A stretch of 64,000 nt of DNA from Paraburkholderia domus. GTDB taxonomy: Bacteria > Pseudomonadota > Gammaproteobacteria > Burkholderiales > Burkholderiaceae. Both the position numbers and the translations under genes were made by a program. This document shows, one piece after another, positions 8,680-19,782 of the stretch. Position 1 is the stretch's first letter; every line of letters begins with the position of its first letter. The stretch is taken from assembly GCF_905220705.1 (NCBI RefSeq), contig NZ_CAJNAT010000004.1:248001-312000 (forward strand), given 5' to 3'. A model generated the notes under the pieces. That model was not told where the DNA came from. It did no database searches and saw only the letters and a program-made list of their open reading frames with translations.

Positions 8680-10971
8680 TTACGCCGTTTCGCGCAGGGT
8701 CTGAGCCGCCGCGACCATATTCTTCAATGCCGGAATGACTTCTTCCCACTGGCGCGTCTTCAGGCCGCAATCCGGATTCACCCACAGGCGTTGCGCCGGA
8801 ATGCGTTCAGCCGCCTTCTTCATCAGTTGAACGATGTGCGCTTCGGTCGGGATGTTCGGCGAGTGAATGTCGTACACGCCCGGTCCGATTTCGTTCGGGT
8901 AGTTGAAGTTGTCGAACGCGTCCAGCAACTCCATATCCGAGCGCGACGTCTCGATGGTGATCACGTCGGCGTCCATATCGGCGATCGACGCGATGATGTC
9001 GTTGAACTCCGAATAGCACATATGCGTGTGGATCTGCGTTTCGTCATCCACGCCATTGGCGGTGATGCGGAACGACGTCACTGCCCAGTCCAGGTATTCC
9101 TGCCATTGCGATTTGCGCAGCGGCAGGCCTTCGCGCAAGGCCGCTTCGTCGATCTGGATCACGCGCACGCCGGCCTTTTCGAGGTCCAGGACTTCTTCGC
9201 GGATCGCCAGAGCGAGCTGGTAGCACGACACCGAACGCGGCTGGTCGTCGCGTACGAACGACCAGTTTAGAATCGTGACCGGGCCGGTCAACATGCCCTT
9301 CATCGGCTTGCTGGTGAGCGACTGCGCGTACTTGATCCATTCGACCGTCATCGCCTTCGGGCGGCTGATGTCGCCGAACAGGATAGGCGGTTTGACGCAA
9401 CGCGAGCCATACGACTGCACCCAGCCGAACTGGCTGAAGGCGTAACCATCGAGCTGCTCGCCGAAGTATTCGACCATGTCGTTACGCTCTGCTTCACCAT
9501 GCACCAGCACGTCGAGGCCTAGGGCTTCCTGCTCACGGACGCTGCGCTCGATCTCGGCCTGCATCGCGGTCTTGTAGCCGGCTGCATCCAACGCGCCGCT
9601 CTTGAACTGGCTGCGCGCATGGCGGATTTCACCGGTCTGCGGGAACGAGCCGATGGTCGTGGTCGGGTAAGCCGGCAGCTTCAACAATGCAGCCTGCTTG
9701 TCGGCGCGCGCCGGATAGGCGCTCTTGCGTTGACCCAGGGCCGGGCTGATCTTCGCGAGCGCAGCCTTGACCGCCGGGTTGTTCACACGCGGCGACGCGC
9801 GGCGTGCGGCAATGGCGGCACCGTTAGCAGCGAGTTCCGCCTTGACGGCGTCGCGGCCCTGGTTCAGCGCGGTGGCCAGCACCTTCAGTTCGCCCAGCTT
9901 TTGCAGTGCGAAGGCGAGCCACGAGCGGACTTCCGCATCCAGCTTCTGTTCGCTGTCCAGATCCACCGGCACATGCAGCAGCGAGCACGACGATGCAATC
10001 CAGAGGCGCTCGCCCAGTTGCTTCGCGACCGGCTCGAGCCAGTCCAGCACGCTGTTGAGGTCCGTCTTCCAGATGTTGCGGCCGTTGATCACGCCGAGCG
10101 ACAGCACGCGGTCCTGAGGCAATTGTGCAATCACCGTAGCGACTTCAGCACGCGCATTGATCGCATCCAGATGCAGGCCCTGTACCGGCAGCTTGCAAGC
10201 CAGCGACAGGTTATCGAGCAACTGGCCGAAGTACGTAGCCAGCAACAGCTTCACCTTGCTGCTCGCCAGCGCGTCGTACGCGGTGACGTAGGCTTGTTGC
10301 CATTCAGCGGACAGTTCGGTGACGAGAATCGGCTCGTCGATCTGGACCCATTCAACGCCTTGCGCCGCCAGCGTGGCCAGCAGTTCCGCGTAGACCGGCA
10401 ACAGGCGCGGCAGCAGGGACAGCTTGTCGGAGTCGTCCTTGGCCTTGCCGAGCGCCAGATAGGTGACGGGCCCGACGATCACCGGTTTGGCCTTGACGCC
10501 TTGTGCCTTGGCCTCAGCCAGTTGTTCCAGCAGGCGCGACGGGTCGAGTTTGAATTCGGTGCCAGCGCTGAATTCGGGGACGATGTAGTGATAATTGGTG
10601 TCGAACCACTTCGTCATCTCGCCGGCAGCGACACCGCCGCAGCACGCGCCATGGTCTTCGGCACTCTTGGCCGTTCGGCCGCGGGCGACGCGGAAGTAGT
10701 TGTCGAGGGTGTCGCCGTGAAAGCCGCGAACACGTTCAGGGATGTTGCCGAGCGTGAAGCTCATGTCCAGGACCTGATCGTAGAACGAGAAGTCGCCAAC
10801 CGGCACCTGATCGAGTCCTGTCTGGTTTTCCCAGTGACGCTGACGCAGTTGCGCGCCCAGCGCCGTCAGTTCGTCGCGTGACGATTGGCCCTTCCAGTAG
10901 CCTTCCTGGCCAAATTTGAGTTCGCGCTTGGCGCCAATACGGGGGAAACCCAGGTTATGCGTTGTAGCCAT
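8680..10971 (-). CDS. metE: Cobalamin-independent methionine synthase MetE, copy 1
   Basis: 763 residues from ATG 10971 ([19 protein letters not shown]). The N-terminal half binds folate polyglutamate; the C-terminal catalytic half carries the zinc site: [20 protein letters not shown] and NPDCGLKTR. The classical [22 protein letters not shown] motif region is present (about residues 490-512). A small insertion with a Cys pair (GACCGG) lies before [12 protein letters not shown]. First gene of a metE-metE operon, divergent from metR 115 bases away with a dyad in the intergenic region, so probably activated by MetR with homocysteine as co-inducer (established for MetR in enterobacteria). AGGAG is present but about 13 bases from the start. 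Confidence 0.97.
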   Translation of the reverse strand: MATTHNLGFPRIGAKRELKFGQEGYWKGQSSRDELTALGAQLRQRHWENQTGLDQVPVGDFSFYDQVLDMSFTLGNIPERVRGFHGDTLDNYFRVARGRTAKSAEDHGACCGGVAAGEMTKWFDTNYHYIVPEFSAGTEFKLDPSRLLEQLAEAKAQGVKAKPVIVGPVTYLALGKAKDDSDKLSLLPRLLPVYAELLATLAAQGVEWVQIDEPILVTELSAEWQQAYVTAYDALASSKVKLLLATYFGQLLDNLSLACKLPVQGLHLDAINARAEVATVIAQLPQDRVLSLGVINGRNIWKTDLNSVLDWLEPVAKQLGERLWIASSCSLLHVPVDLDSEQKLDAEVRSWLAFALQKLGELKVLATALNQGRDAVKAELAANGAAIAARRASPRVNNPAVKAALAKISPALGQRKSAYPARADKQAALLKLPAYPTTTIGSFPQTGEIRHARSQFKSGALDAAGYKTAMQAEIERSVREQEALGLDVLVHGEAERNDMVEYFGEQLDGYAFSQFGWVQSYGSRCVKPPILFGDISRPKAMTVEWIKYAQSLTSKPMKGMLTGPVTILNWSFVRDDQPRSVSCYQLALAIREEVLDLEKAGVRVIQIDEAALREGLPLRKSQWQEYLDWAVTSFRITANGVDDETQIHTHMCYSEFNDIIASIADMDADVITIETSRSDMELLDAFDNFNYPNEIGPGVYDIHSPNIPTEAHIVQLMKKAAERIPAQRLWVNPDCGLKTRQWEEVIPALKNMVAAAQTLRETA

Positions 10972-11032
10972 GATGATGAACCGCTCCTGATCCTGATTGG
11001 ATGAACGGGTCGATCATAGGGGGAACGGTCCA

Positions 11033-11055
11033 TGAAATATAATGGCATTATTTCA
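11033..11055. promoter_or_regulatory. Probable MetR operator in the metE-metR divergent promoter
   Basis: TGAAATA (11033-11039) and TATTTCA (11049-11055) form a perfect 7-base dyad around a 9-base AT-rich centre. LysR-type regulators bind such dyads, and the outer TGAA/TTCA resembles the MetR half sites, though the spacing is longer than the classical TGAA-N5-TTCA. Location between the two starts supports the call. Confidence 0.7.
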
Positions 11056-11086
11056 TTGATCGATTAACTTTCCTCATGGGTTCGCG

Positions 11087-11995
11087 ATGCTCGAACGAGT
11101 ACATCTGACGATTATTCGGGAGGTGGACCGTCAAGGCTCCCTGACGGCCGCCGCCAATGTGCTGTGCCTGACGCAGTCGGCGCTGAGCCATACCGTCAAG
11201 AAAATGGAACAGCAACTCGGAACCGCGGTATGGGATCGCGAGGGCCGCAACCTGCGGCTGACTCAGGCCGGTCAGTACCTGCTCGGCCTCGCGAATCGTG
11301 TGCTGCCGCAGATGGAGCACGCGGAAGACCGGATGAAGCAGTACGCGCAGGGCCAGCGCGGTACGTTGCGTATCGGCATGGAATGCCATCCGTGCTATCA
11401 GTGGCTGCTCAAAGTCGTGTCACCTTACTTGAAGCGCTGGCCCGACGTGGATGTCGACGTCAAACAGAGATTTCAGTTCGGTGGAATCGGCGCGCTGTTC
11501 GGATACGACATTGACGTGCTCGTCACCCCGGATCCACTGAAGCGGCCGGGACTGCGCTTTGAGCCGGTGTTCGACTATGAGCAGGTCCTTGTCGTGAGCG
11601 AAGACCATCCGCTGGCGAATGAGGCGTACGTCACGCCCGAGCAGTTGGCAACCGAGGTGCTGATCACCTATCCCGTCGAAACCGATCGGCTGGATATCTA
11701 TAACCAGTTCCTGACACCGGCTAACGTCGTGCCGAAGCGGCACAAGGTGATTGAAACGACTGACATCATGCTGCAGATGGTCGCGAGTGGGCGCGGTGTC
11801 GCCGCTTTACCACGATGGCTGGCAGAGGAGTATGCAGACTCGATGCCGCTCATGCCGCTCAAACTTGGAAAGAAGGGTATCTCCAAGCAGATCTTTCTCG
11901 GCACCCGCGAAGCGGACGACGCAATCGACTATCTGGCGGCGTTCGTCGCTCTCGCCCGCGAGTCGGACTGGAGTGCCGCCAGACTTCGTGTTTAG
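11087..11995 (+). CDS. metR: MetR, LysR-type activator of methionine genes
   Basis: 302 residues. N-terminal LysR winged helix (residues 1-60: LTAAANVLCLTQSALSHTVKKM) followed by a periplasmic-binding-like effector domain. The segment FRIGMECHPCYQWL-like (LRIGMECHPCYQWL, near residue 95) and DVLVTPDP are hallmarks of the MetR subgroup, which senses homocysteine. Divergent from the tandem metE operon, the standard arrangement. No strong Shine-Dalgarno is seen, but the start is fixed by homology of the MLERVHLTIIREV N-terminus. Confidence 0.93.
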   Translation: MLERVHLTIIREVDRQGSLTAAANVLCLTQSALSHTVKKMEQQLGTAVWDREGRNLRLTQAGQYLLGLANRVLPQMEHAEDRMKQYAQGQRGTLRIGMECHPCYQWLLKVVSPYLKRWPDVDVDVKQRFQFGGIGALFGYDIDVLVTPDPLKRPGLRFEPVFDYEQVLVVSEDHPLANEAYVTPEQLATEVLITYPVETDRLDIYNQFLTPANVVPKRHKVIETTDIMLQMVASGRGVAALPRWLAEEYADSMPLMPLKLGKKGISKQIFLGTREADDAIDYLAAFVALARESDWSAARLRV

Positions 11996-12065
11996 CGGCC
12001 ACTAGCTTGGCGCTGCAAACGTCGAGTCGGACGCGGCGGCGCCGGTTCCTGCATCGTCGCTACGC

Positions 12066-12497
12066 TCACGCGCCTGCCGACGCTTCCAGTTCCGCGAGAC
12101 GTTTGCGCAGCAAGCGATCCTCCTGGAAGCGGCTGGTTTCGTCGCGAATCACTGCGACGATGCCGCTGAGCTCGTTTTGCGGCGAATGCAGCAATGCAAC
12201 CGTAAAGGCGATCGACAGTGACCGCCCGTCCTTACGTATGGCGGGAACACGCAGCACGTCGTTGCCATAACGGGTTTCGCCCGTTGCCATGGTCTTCTGA
12301 TAGCCGTCCCAATGACGGCCGCGCAAGCGTTCTGGAATGATCAGGTCCAACGACTTTCCCAGTGCCTCGTTTTGCGTAAAGCCGAACATGCGTTCGGCCG
12401 CGGGGTTCCACAACGTAATGTTGCCGCTAGCATCGGAAATGATGATCGCGTCGCCGATTGCGTTGACGAGTTGCTCGAAGTCGATGGTTGTTTGCAT
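12066..12497 (-). CDS. Single PAS-domain sensor protein
   Basis: 143 residues from ATG 12497, preceded by GGAGGAG at a good spacing. The protein is essentially one PAS plus PAC unit: FEQLVNAIGDAIIISDASG, LWNPAAERMFGFTQNEALGKSLDLIIPER, and VAVIRDETSRFQEDRLLRKRL leading into a short C-terminal coiled coil. There is no output domain, so it must act through a partner or by dimerisation. It lies 109 bases downstream of the formyl-CoA transferase on the same strand, so it may be the last gene of the oxalate operon and sense redox or a ligand tied to that pathway. Family certain, role unknown. Confidence 0.85.
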   Translation of the reverse strand: MQTTIDFEQLVNAIGDAIIISDASGNITLWNPAAERMFGFTQNEALGKSLDLIIPERLRGRHWDGYQKTMATGETRYGNDVLRVPAIRKDGRSLSIAFTVALLHSPQNELSGIVAVIRDETSRFQEDRLLRKRLAELEASAGA

Positions 12498-12606
12498 GGT
12501 GCTCCTCCGAATGTGAAAACACAGATCCTTGAGTTGGATGTGGCGCCTGCAAAGAATGCCATATCCGCAGGCCCGAGCAACCCCACGGGCCCGCGGTGCG
12601 ACACCG

Positions 12607-13857
12607 CTAAACGGCTTTGACTTCGCGCAGGTTGAAGATGTCCTGCTTGCTGTACCCAAGGCTCGCCAGTACTTCGTCTGTGTGTTCGCCGAGCAGCGGC
12701 GACGCGGTGACTTCCGGCTTCATATCGGAGAACTTGATCGGGCTGCCGACCGTCAGATATGAGCCGCGTTTCTTGTGCGGCACTTCGACGATCGTGCCGC
12801 TCGCGCGCAACGAAGGATCGTTGGCCAGTTCCTTCATCGTCAGCACCGGCGCGCAGGGAATGTCGAACTTGCGCAGGATGTCGACCGCCTCGAATTTGGT
12901 CTTGTCGGCAAGCCAGGCTTCGATGGTTCCGAAGATCTCGAAGATATGCGGTTGACGGGCTTCCGCAGTCTTGTAGGCCGGGTCGCTAATCCACTCGGGT
13001 TTGCCGAGCGCCTTGCAGATCGGCTCCCACGCATGGCCCTGGATCGTGAAATAGATGTACGCGTTCGGATCTGTTTCCCAGCCCTTGCACTTGAGTACCC
13101 AACCCGGCTGACCACCGCCGCCCGCATTGCCGCCGCGCGGCACCACGTCGCTGAATTCGCCGTGCGGATATTGCGGATATTCCTCGAGATAGCCCACGCG
13201 CTCCAGCCGTTGCTGATCCCGCAGCTTCACGCGGCACAGGTTCAGCACGCTGTCCTGCATCGACACCGCGACCTTCTGGCCTTTACCGGTTTTGTCGCGT
13301 CCAAGCAGGGCGGTGAGGATGCCGATCGCCAGATGCATGCCGGTATTGCTGTCGCCGAGCGCCGCGGCGCTAATGGTCGGCGGACCGTCCCAGAAGCCCG
13401 TGGTGGACGCCGCACCGCCCGCACATTGCGCGACGTTTTCGTAGACCTTCAGGTCGTCGTAGTGATGGCCGTCGCTGAAGCCCTTCACCGAAGCGACGAT
13501 CATCTTCGGATTGAGTTCGTTCAGGCGTTCCCATGAAAAACCCATCCGGTCCAGCGCGCCTGGGCCAAAATTTTCGACCAGCACGTCGGATTCGCGAATC
13601 AGCTTTTCGAGCACTTCCTTACCTTCGGGCTTTTTCGTGTCCAACGTCAGCGACTTCTTGTTGCTGTTGAGCATGGTGAAGTACAGCGCGTCGGCGTCGG
13701 GAATGTCGCGCAACTGGTTGCGCGTCACGTCGCCTGAACCCGGTCGTTCAACCTTGATCACGTCGGCGCCGAACCAGGCGAGCAACTGGGTGCACGCGGG
13801 GCCGGCCTGAACGTGGGTGAAGTCGATGATCTTGATGCCTTCGAGAGGTTTGGTCAC
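12607..13857 (-). CDS. frc: Formyl-CoA:oxalate CoA-transferase
   Basis: 416 residues. The GTG at 13857 ([20 protein letters not shown]) is chosen: GGAG lies 8 bases upstream and the N-terminus matches characterised Frc proteins. An alternative GTG at 13887 overlaps the oxc stop. Class III CoA-transferase; moves CoA from formyl-CoA to oxalate, feeding oxalyl-CoA decarboxylase. Asp169 ([11 protein letters not shown]) is the catalytic aspartate that forms the acyl-anhydride intermediate, and the flexible glycine loop [11 protein letters not shown] is present. Downstream of oxc and the antiporter in one operon. Confidence 0.96.
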   Translation of the reverse strand: MTKPLEGIKIIDFTHVQAGPACTQLLAWFGADVIKVERPGSGDVTRNQLRDIPDADALYFTMLNSNKKSLTLDTKKPEGKEVLEKLIRESDVLVENFGPGALDRMGFSWERLNELNPKMIVASVKGFSDGHHYDDLKVYENVAQCAGGAASTTGFWDGPPTISAAALGDSNTGMHLAIGILTALLGRDKTGKGQKVAVSMQDSVLNLCRVKLRDQQRLERVGYLEEYPQYPHGEFSDVVPRGGNAGGGGQPGWVLKCKGWETDPNAYIYFTIQGHAWEPICKALGKPEWISDPAYKTAEARQPHIFEIFGTIEAWLADKTKFEAVDILRKFDIPCAPVLTMKELANDPSLRASGTIVEVPHKKRGSYLTVGSPIKFSDMKPEVTASPLLGEHTDEVLASLGYSKQDIFNLREVKAV

Positions 13858-13883
13858 TTTGCTATCTCCGTGGTTACGCTGGA

Positions 13884-15626
13884 TCACTTTTTCATCGCCG
13901 CGCTTTGCGGGTTCAGATTGGTCAGGCGGCCGCTTTCGGTACCGGCCGCTTCATCGATGACGGCATTGATCAAGGTCGGCTTACCCGATGCGATCGCTTC
14001 GAGCAGTGCCTTCGTCAGCTCTTCCGGTGTGGTCGCGTGGTGGCCGACACCGCCGAATGCCTCGATCATCCTGTCGTAGCGCGCACCCTTCACGAACACG
14101 GTCGGCGCGACGTCCTTGCCGCCGGTCGGGTTCACGTCGGTGCCGCGATACACGCCGTTGTTGTTGAAGACGATCGTGCAAACCGGCAAGTCGTAACGGC
14201 AGATGGTTTCGAGTTCCATGCCGCTGAAGCCGAACGCGCTGTCGCCTTCGATTGCGACAACCGGTTTGCCGCTCGTCACCGCCGCGCCGATCGCAAAGCC
14301 CATGCCGATGCCCATGATTCCCCACGTGCCGGAATCGAAGCGTTTGCGCGGCTCAACCATATCGATGATGCTGCGCGCGTAGTCGAGCGTGTTCGCGCCT
14401 TCGTTGACGACGTTGATGTCCGGGCGTGTCTTCAGCACATCGCGGATCGCGCGCAACGCGCTGTGAAAATTCATCGGCGACGGATTTTTGTCGAGCGTTG
14501 CGGCCATCTTTGCGAGGTTCTTGCTCTTGCGCTCGGCAATCGCGCCGGTCCACTCGGCGCTCGGCTTCGCAAATCCCGCATCGAGGCCTGCGCGCAACGC
14601 CGCCACGCACGAGCCGATATCACCGATCACCGGCGCGGCAATCGCGACGTTGCTATCGATTTCGGTCGGCGAAATATCGACCTGCACGAAACTCTTCGGC
14701 TCCGCGCCCCACGTTTTGCCTTTGCCATGCGAGAGCAGCCAGTTCAGGCGCGCGCCGATCAGCACGACAACGTCGGCTTCCTGCAGCACAAACGAGCGCG
14801 CCGCCGACGCCGATTGCTCGTGCGTATCGGGCAACAGGCCCTTGGCCATCGACATCGGCAGATACGGAATGCCGCTTTGCTCGACGAACGCGCGGATTTC
14901 CGCGTCGGCCTGCGCGTACGCCGCCCCCTTGCCGAGCAGGATCAGCGGACGCTTCGCGCTCTTCAGCACATCGATCGCACGCTTGACCGATTCCGGCGCC
15001 GGCAATTGACGCGGCGCGGCGTCGACCACTTTGACCAGCGACTGCTGCGCCTTCACGGCGTCCAGCGTTTGCGCGAGCAGCTTGGCCGGCAAATCCAGAT
15101 ACACGCCACCGGGGCGGCCCGATACCGCGGCACGGATTGCACGGGCCACGCCGATACCGATGTCTTCCGCATGCAGCACGCGATACGCAGCCTTCGCATA
15201 CGGCTTGGCCGCATTCAACTGATCCATTTCTTCGTAATCGCCCTGCTGCAGATCGACGATCTCGCGCTCGCTCGAGCCGCTGATCAGGATCATCGGGAAG
15301 CAGTTGGTGGTCGCGTTGGCGAGCGCGGTCAGGCCATTGAGAAAGCCCGGCGCCGACACCGTCAGGCAGATGCCCGGCTTCTGCGTCATGAAGCCGGCAA
15401 TGGCCGCTGCATTGCCCGCGTGCTGTTCATGACGAAAGCCGATGAAACGCATCCCCTCCGCTTGTGCAAGCCGCGCAAGGTCAGTGATCGGGATACCGAC
15501 AAGACCAAAGATGGTGTTGATGTCGTTCAGTTTCAGCGCGTCGATGACGAGATGAAATCCGTCGGTCGTCTCGGCTGTTTGTTGTGTCGGGGTATCTTCT
15601 ACTGTTTGCCGGTCGGCTTCTGCCAT
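13884..15626 (-). CDS. oxc: Oxalyl-CoA decarboxylase
   Basis: 580 residues, ThDP-dependent cytosolic enzyme converting oxalyl-CoA to formyl-CoA and CO2. ATG 15626 has AGGAG 8 bases upstream. The catalytic glutamate that activates ThDP is in GFRHEQHAG (Glu67). The ThDP/Mg motif runs from [13 protein letters not shown] to FNNNG (about residues 465-495), and [11 protein letters not shown] marks the central domain. Together with frc it forms the oxalate-degrading cycle, consuming a proton per turnover. Gap to the upstream antiporter is 63 bases; the stop lies 26 bases before the frc GTG. Confidence 0.97.
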   Translation of the reverse strand: MAEADRQTVEDTPTQQTAETTDGFHLVIDALKLNDINTIFGLVGIPITDLARLAQAEGMRFIGFRHEQHAGNAAAIAGFMTQKPGICLTVSAPGFLNGLTALANATTNCFPMILISGSSEREIVDLQQGDYEEMDQLNAAKPYAKAAYRVLHAEDIGIGVARAIRAAVSGRPGGVYLDLPAKLLAQTLDAVKAQQSLVKVVDAAPRQLPAPESVKRAIDVLKSAKRPLILLGKGAAYAQADAEIRAFVEQSGIPYLPMSMAKGLLPDTHEQSASAARSFVLQEADVVVLIGARLNWLLSHGKGKTWGAEPKSFVQVDISPTEIDSNVAIAAPVIGDIGSCVAALRAGLDAGFAKPSAEWTGAIAERKSKNLAKMAATLDKNPSPMNFHSALRAIRDVLKTRPDINVVNEGANTLDYARSIIDMVEPRKRFDSGTWGIMGIGMGFAIGAAVTSGKPVVAIEGDSAFGFSGMELETICRYDLPVCTIVFNNNGVYRGTDVNPTGGKDVAPTVFVKGARYDRMIEAFGGVGHHATTPEELTKALLEAIASGKPTLINAVIDEAAGTESGRLTNLNPQSAAMKK

Positions 15627-15689
15627 GATGTTGCTCCTTGGTCGCGGGACGTTATGGGTTCGTCGTGAGTGGCGGGCTCACGTTGTTGT

Positions 15690-17021
15690 TCATTCAGGCG
15701 AGCCGCCGGACGACGGCTGCAGGCGCACTTCGGCGATGACTGCGCCGGCCGGCGCGCCCGAGTTCTCGATCCAGCGCTTTCTCATAGGGGCGAGGATGAA
15801 CTTGGCGGACACGGCCGCTGCGATCGAGATCACCGCCGCCGAGATGAACACGGTGCTCCATCCGCCGTTCGCCGACAGCACCGATGCGATCGGCACCAGC
15901 ATCGACGCGGTGCCCTTCGCGGTATAGAGCGTTCCCGCATTGGCTGCGGCGTATTTGCTGCCGAACGTGTCCGCGCAGGTCGCCGGGAAGATCGAGAAGA
16001 TCTCGCCCCAGCACAGGAACACAGCGGCCGCGAAGAACATGAATGCGTAGGGGTTGTGGCCGAACTGCATGAGTCCCAGCAGTGCGACGCCTTCGCCGAG
16101 AAAGATCATGAACATCGTGTTTTCGCGGCCAATACGGTCCGACAGAAAGCCGCACAACGGACGCGTGAAGCCGTTGCACAGGTTGTCGATCGATAGCGTC
16201 ATGGTGAGCAGCGGCAGCGTGATGCCCATCAGATTCACGGGCAGCTTGGCAAAGCCGTATTCCTTCGCGATCGGCCCAAGCTGCGCGGTCGCGATGATGC
16301 CGCCGGCCGCGACGAACACGAACATCAGATACAGCACCCAGAAGAGCGGTGAACGGATCATCTCGCCGGGCGTGTAGTCGATCTTGCTTGCGACCACGCG
16401 TTTGGCGGCGACCGCGAATGCGGGCGGTTTCGGCCGTATCAGCAGGGTGGCGAGCAGCAGAATGCAGACGCCCTGGAAAATGCCGAAGAACATGAACGTA
16501 TGCTCGTAACCCGAGCGCTGGATCATGTTGGCGATTGGAATCACGGTGACGGCCGCGCCGGCGCCGAAACCTGCGGCGGTCAACCCGGCTGCGAGCCCGC
16601 GCTTGTCCGGAAACCATTTGAGCGCCGTGCCGACGCAGGTGCCATACACGCAACCGGCGCCAATACCGGCGATCACGGCCGCGGCGTAGAGCTCGGCGAG
16701 ACTGCTCGCATGCGCGTCGATGATCCAGCCGAGCGCCGCGCACACCGAACCGCCGATCACAACCGGGCGCGGCCCGAACTTGTCGACGAGCCAACCTTCG
16801 ATAGGCACGAGCCAGGTTTCGGTGACGATGAAGACCGTGAATGCGGTCTGAATGGCTGCCTGGCCCCAGTGGTGGGCGTTATCCATCGGTACGACGAACA
16901 GCGTCCACGCATATTGCAGGTTCGCGACGAGCCCCATGCATACGATGCCGATCGCTAGCTGCACCCAGCGGTTGTGCCGGAACGGCGTACCGCCTGTCCC
17001 GGATGCGTTGGAATGTCCCAT
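15690..17021 (-). CDS. Oxalate/formate antiporter, major facilitator family (OxlT-like)
   Basis: 443 residues, 12 predicted membrane helices, inner membrane. Sequence resembles OxlT-type oxalate:formate exchangers: VANLQYAWTLFVVPM in helix 1, a family basic loop after helix 2 (DKFGPRPVVIGG), and a lysine in helix 11 (LYTAKGTASMLVP, about Lys369), a position known in OxlT to be essential for substrate binding. First gene of the oxlT-oxc-frc operon. Import of oxalate with export of formate, coupled to intracellular decarboxylation, can generate proton motive force. Function inferred from family and operon. Confidence 0.92.
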   Translation of the reverse strand: MGHSNASGTGGTPFRHNRWVQLAIGIVCMGLVANLQYAWTLFVVPMDNAHHWGQAAIQTAFTVFIVTETWLVPIEGWLVDKFGPRPVVIGGSVCAALGWIIDAHASSLAELYAAAVIAGIGAGCVYGTCVGTALKWFPDKRGLAAGLTAAGFGAGAAVTVIPIANMIQRSGYEHTFMFFGIFQGVCILLLATLLIRPKPPAFAVAAKRVVASKIDYTPGEMIRSPLFWVLYLMFVFVAAGGIIATAQLGPIAKEYGFAKLPVNLMGITLPLLTMTLSIDNLCNGFTRPLCGFLSDRIGRENTMFMIFLGEGVALLGLMQFGHNPYAFMFFAAAVFLCWGEIFSIFPATCADTFGSKYAAANAGTLYTAKGTASMLVPIASVLSANGGWSTVFISAAVISIAAAVSAKFILAPMRKRWIENSGAPAGAVIAEVRLQPSSGGSPE

Positions 17022-17272
17022 GTCCTTCGTCTCCTGTATATTCCGTCGCGCTCGAACGGCGCGTTGGACTTACGTGATCGAATCGCTTCATTGCCGGTCT
17101 GTCTGTGGGCAATCAAGCGCCAGTGGTCGGCCAGAGGAAATTGCACTGACGAAAACCGTTGCCCGTCGAACTCACAACAACTGGCTAAAGGCGTTTCGCG
17201 TGGAGCGCGTCTGAAGGATGCTGCGCGCGAACAGCGATAAGTAAAAGTTAAAACATTTTATGGTTTGCATTA

Positions 17273-17297
17273 GGCATACCTAATAGATAGGTGTGCC
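17273..17297. promoter_or_regulatory. Inverted repeat upstream of the oxalate operon
   Basis: GGCATACCTA (17273-17282) and TAGGTGTGCC (17288-17297) are complementary at 9 of 10 positions around ATAGA. The dyad lies in the only AT-rich patch between the antiporter gene and the LysR remnant, and is a likely operator for whichever regulator controls oxalate catabolism. Confidence 0.55.
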
Positions 17298-17315
17298 GGT
17301 TCTGACGATGGGGCC

Positions 17316-17430
17316 ATGAGCAGCGCCATTCTGCGGCGATTGAACTGGTTCACGGTGCACCGCAAGAACAAGCGGCGGCCTCCCGTCGCACTTGCGTTCG
17401 TGGAATTTTTTGGTCTGGGAAGGCGTGGCG
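17316..17430 (+). pseudogene. Probable LysR C-terminal remnant
   Basis: Reading from 17316, the translation contains LNWFTVHRKNKRRPPVALAF followed by VEFF, which has the pattern of the final strand and helix of CbbR-like LysR regulators (WxVxHRxxKRxxPVAxAFxxFL). No DNA-binding domain or other LysR sequence precedes it. It lies divergent from the oxalate operon, where a LysR activator would be expected. Interpretation is by motif only and tentative. Confidence 0.38.
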
Positions 17431-17648
17431 AGGATTGCCGGGGCGTCTATTTGGGCGCGAAGCTGCTGCGCAGCCGGCCGGAGGGCGTATCGAGGGCGAC
17501 TGTCCAGGCATCCTGATTTCGTCGCTGTCGCATCTGGAGGAGTGAATATATAAACAAAAGACTATGGTTTTTCGAAAAAACTTTAACTGTTGTTTATCTA
17601 TGCGCGCTCCTATTCTTGGTCGTGTCAACTTGCCTGAAGGAGACGACC

Positions 17649-18038
17649 ATGAACCCATCCCAATTCGATGCTCACGACAACGCGCATGATGCGGAAATCG
17701 AGGCGCAACTGTGCGCCTATAACAGCGCTTTCGATGAACTCGGCCTGCGCTTCCGTTGGGATGTGCGCACGCTGGCGTCATTAGCCATGATCGACGATCA
17801 GGAGGCGCAGATTGTCGCGTACATTGAAGCGCACCACGCGCACTTGCTGAACGCTTATAGCGCGGGGTTTCTGAGCCGGGCCATTCTCGAGAGGAAAAAC
17901 GCTCGCTATCCGGCGCGTCTTTCGATGCGCGTCGACAGCACGCCGCATCTGAGCCACGTGGTACACCAGCCACAGATGAGAAGCCCGCGCGAGCGCGTGT
18001 CGTACGAGGTCGAACTGCCGGCGCTGGCTGGTGTTTAG
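17649..18038 (+). CDS. Conserved hypothetical protein next to oxalate operon
   Basis: 129 residues from ATG 17649 with GAAGGAG at optimal spacing. Acidic N-terminus (MNPSQFDAHDNAHDAEIEAQ), a central helical region (LCAYNSAFDELGLRFRWDVRTL, IVAYIEAHHAHLLNAYSAGF) and a basic, probably disordered tail. No signal peptide, membrane helix or catalytic motif seen. Its strong ribosome site and codon use argue that it is a real gene. Divergent from the antiporter with an AT-rich promoter region. I do not recognise a characterised family. Confidence 0.72.
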   Translation: MNPSQFDAHDNAHDAEIEAQLCAYNSAFDELGLRFRWDVRTLASLAMIDDQEAQIVAYIEAHHAHLLNAYSAGFLSRAILERKNARYPARLSMRVDSTPHLSHVVHQPQMRSPRERVSYEVELPALAGV

Positions 18039-18083
18039 ACGCGGCGCACGTCAGTCAGGCAGCGTTCAGGCGCGCGAGGCGCA

Positions 18084-19773
<1,690 letters not shown>

Positions 19774-19782
19774 GTTTGCATC

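Larger units (their letters stand above)
17022..17648. other. 627-base divergent promoter region of the oxalate operon
   Basis: AT-rich stretch at 17230-17300 with a dyad, a probable LysR C-terminal remnant (17316-17430) and a second AT-rich promoter-like stretch near 17550-17600 upstream of the 17649 gene. No intact gene is supported here. Confidence 0.6.

Noticed and set aside
13905..15668. Long plus-strand reading frame (587 codons) opposite oxc
   Set aside because: Antisense shadow of a clear oxc gene in GC-rich DNA; Arg/His-rich translation without any domain.
17350..17973. 207-codon minus-strand frame in the oxalate promoter region
   Set aside because: Opposite to the 17649 gene with its strong ribosome site; composition is random-like.
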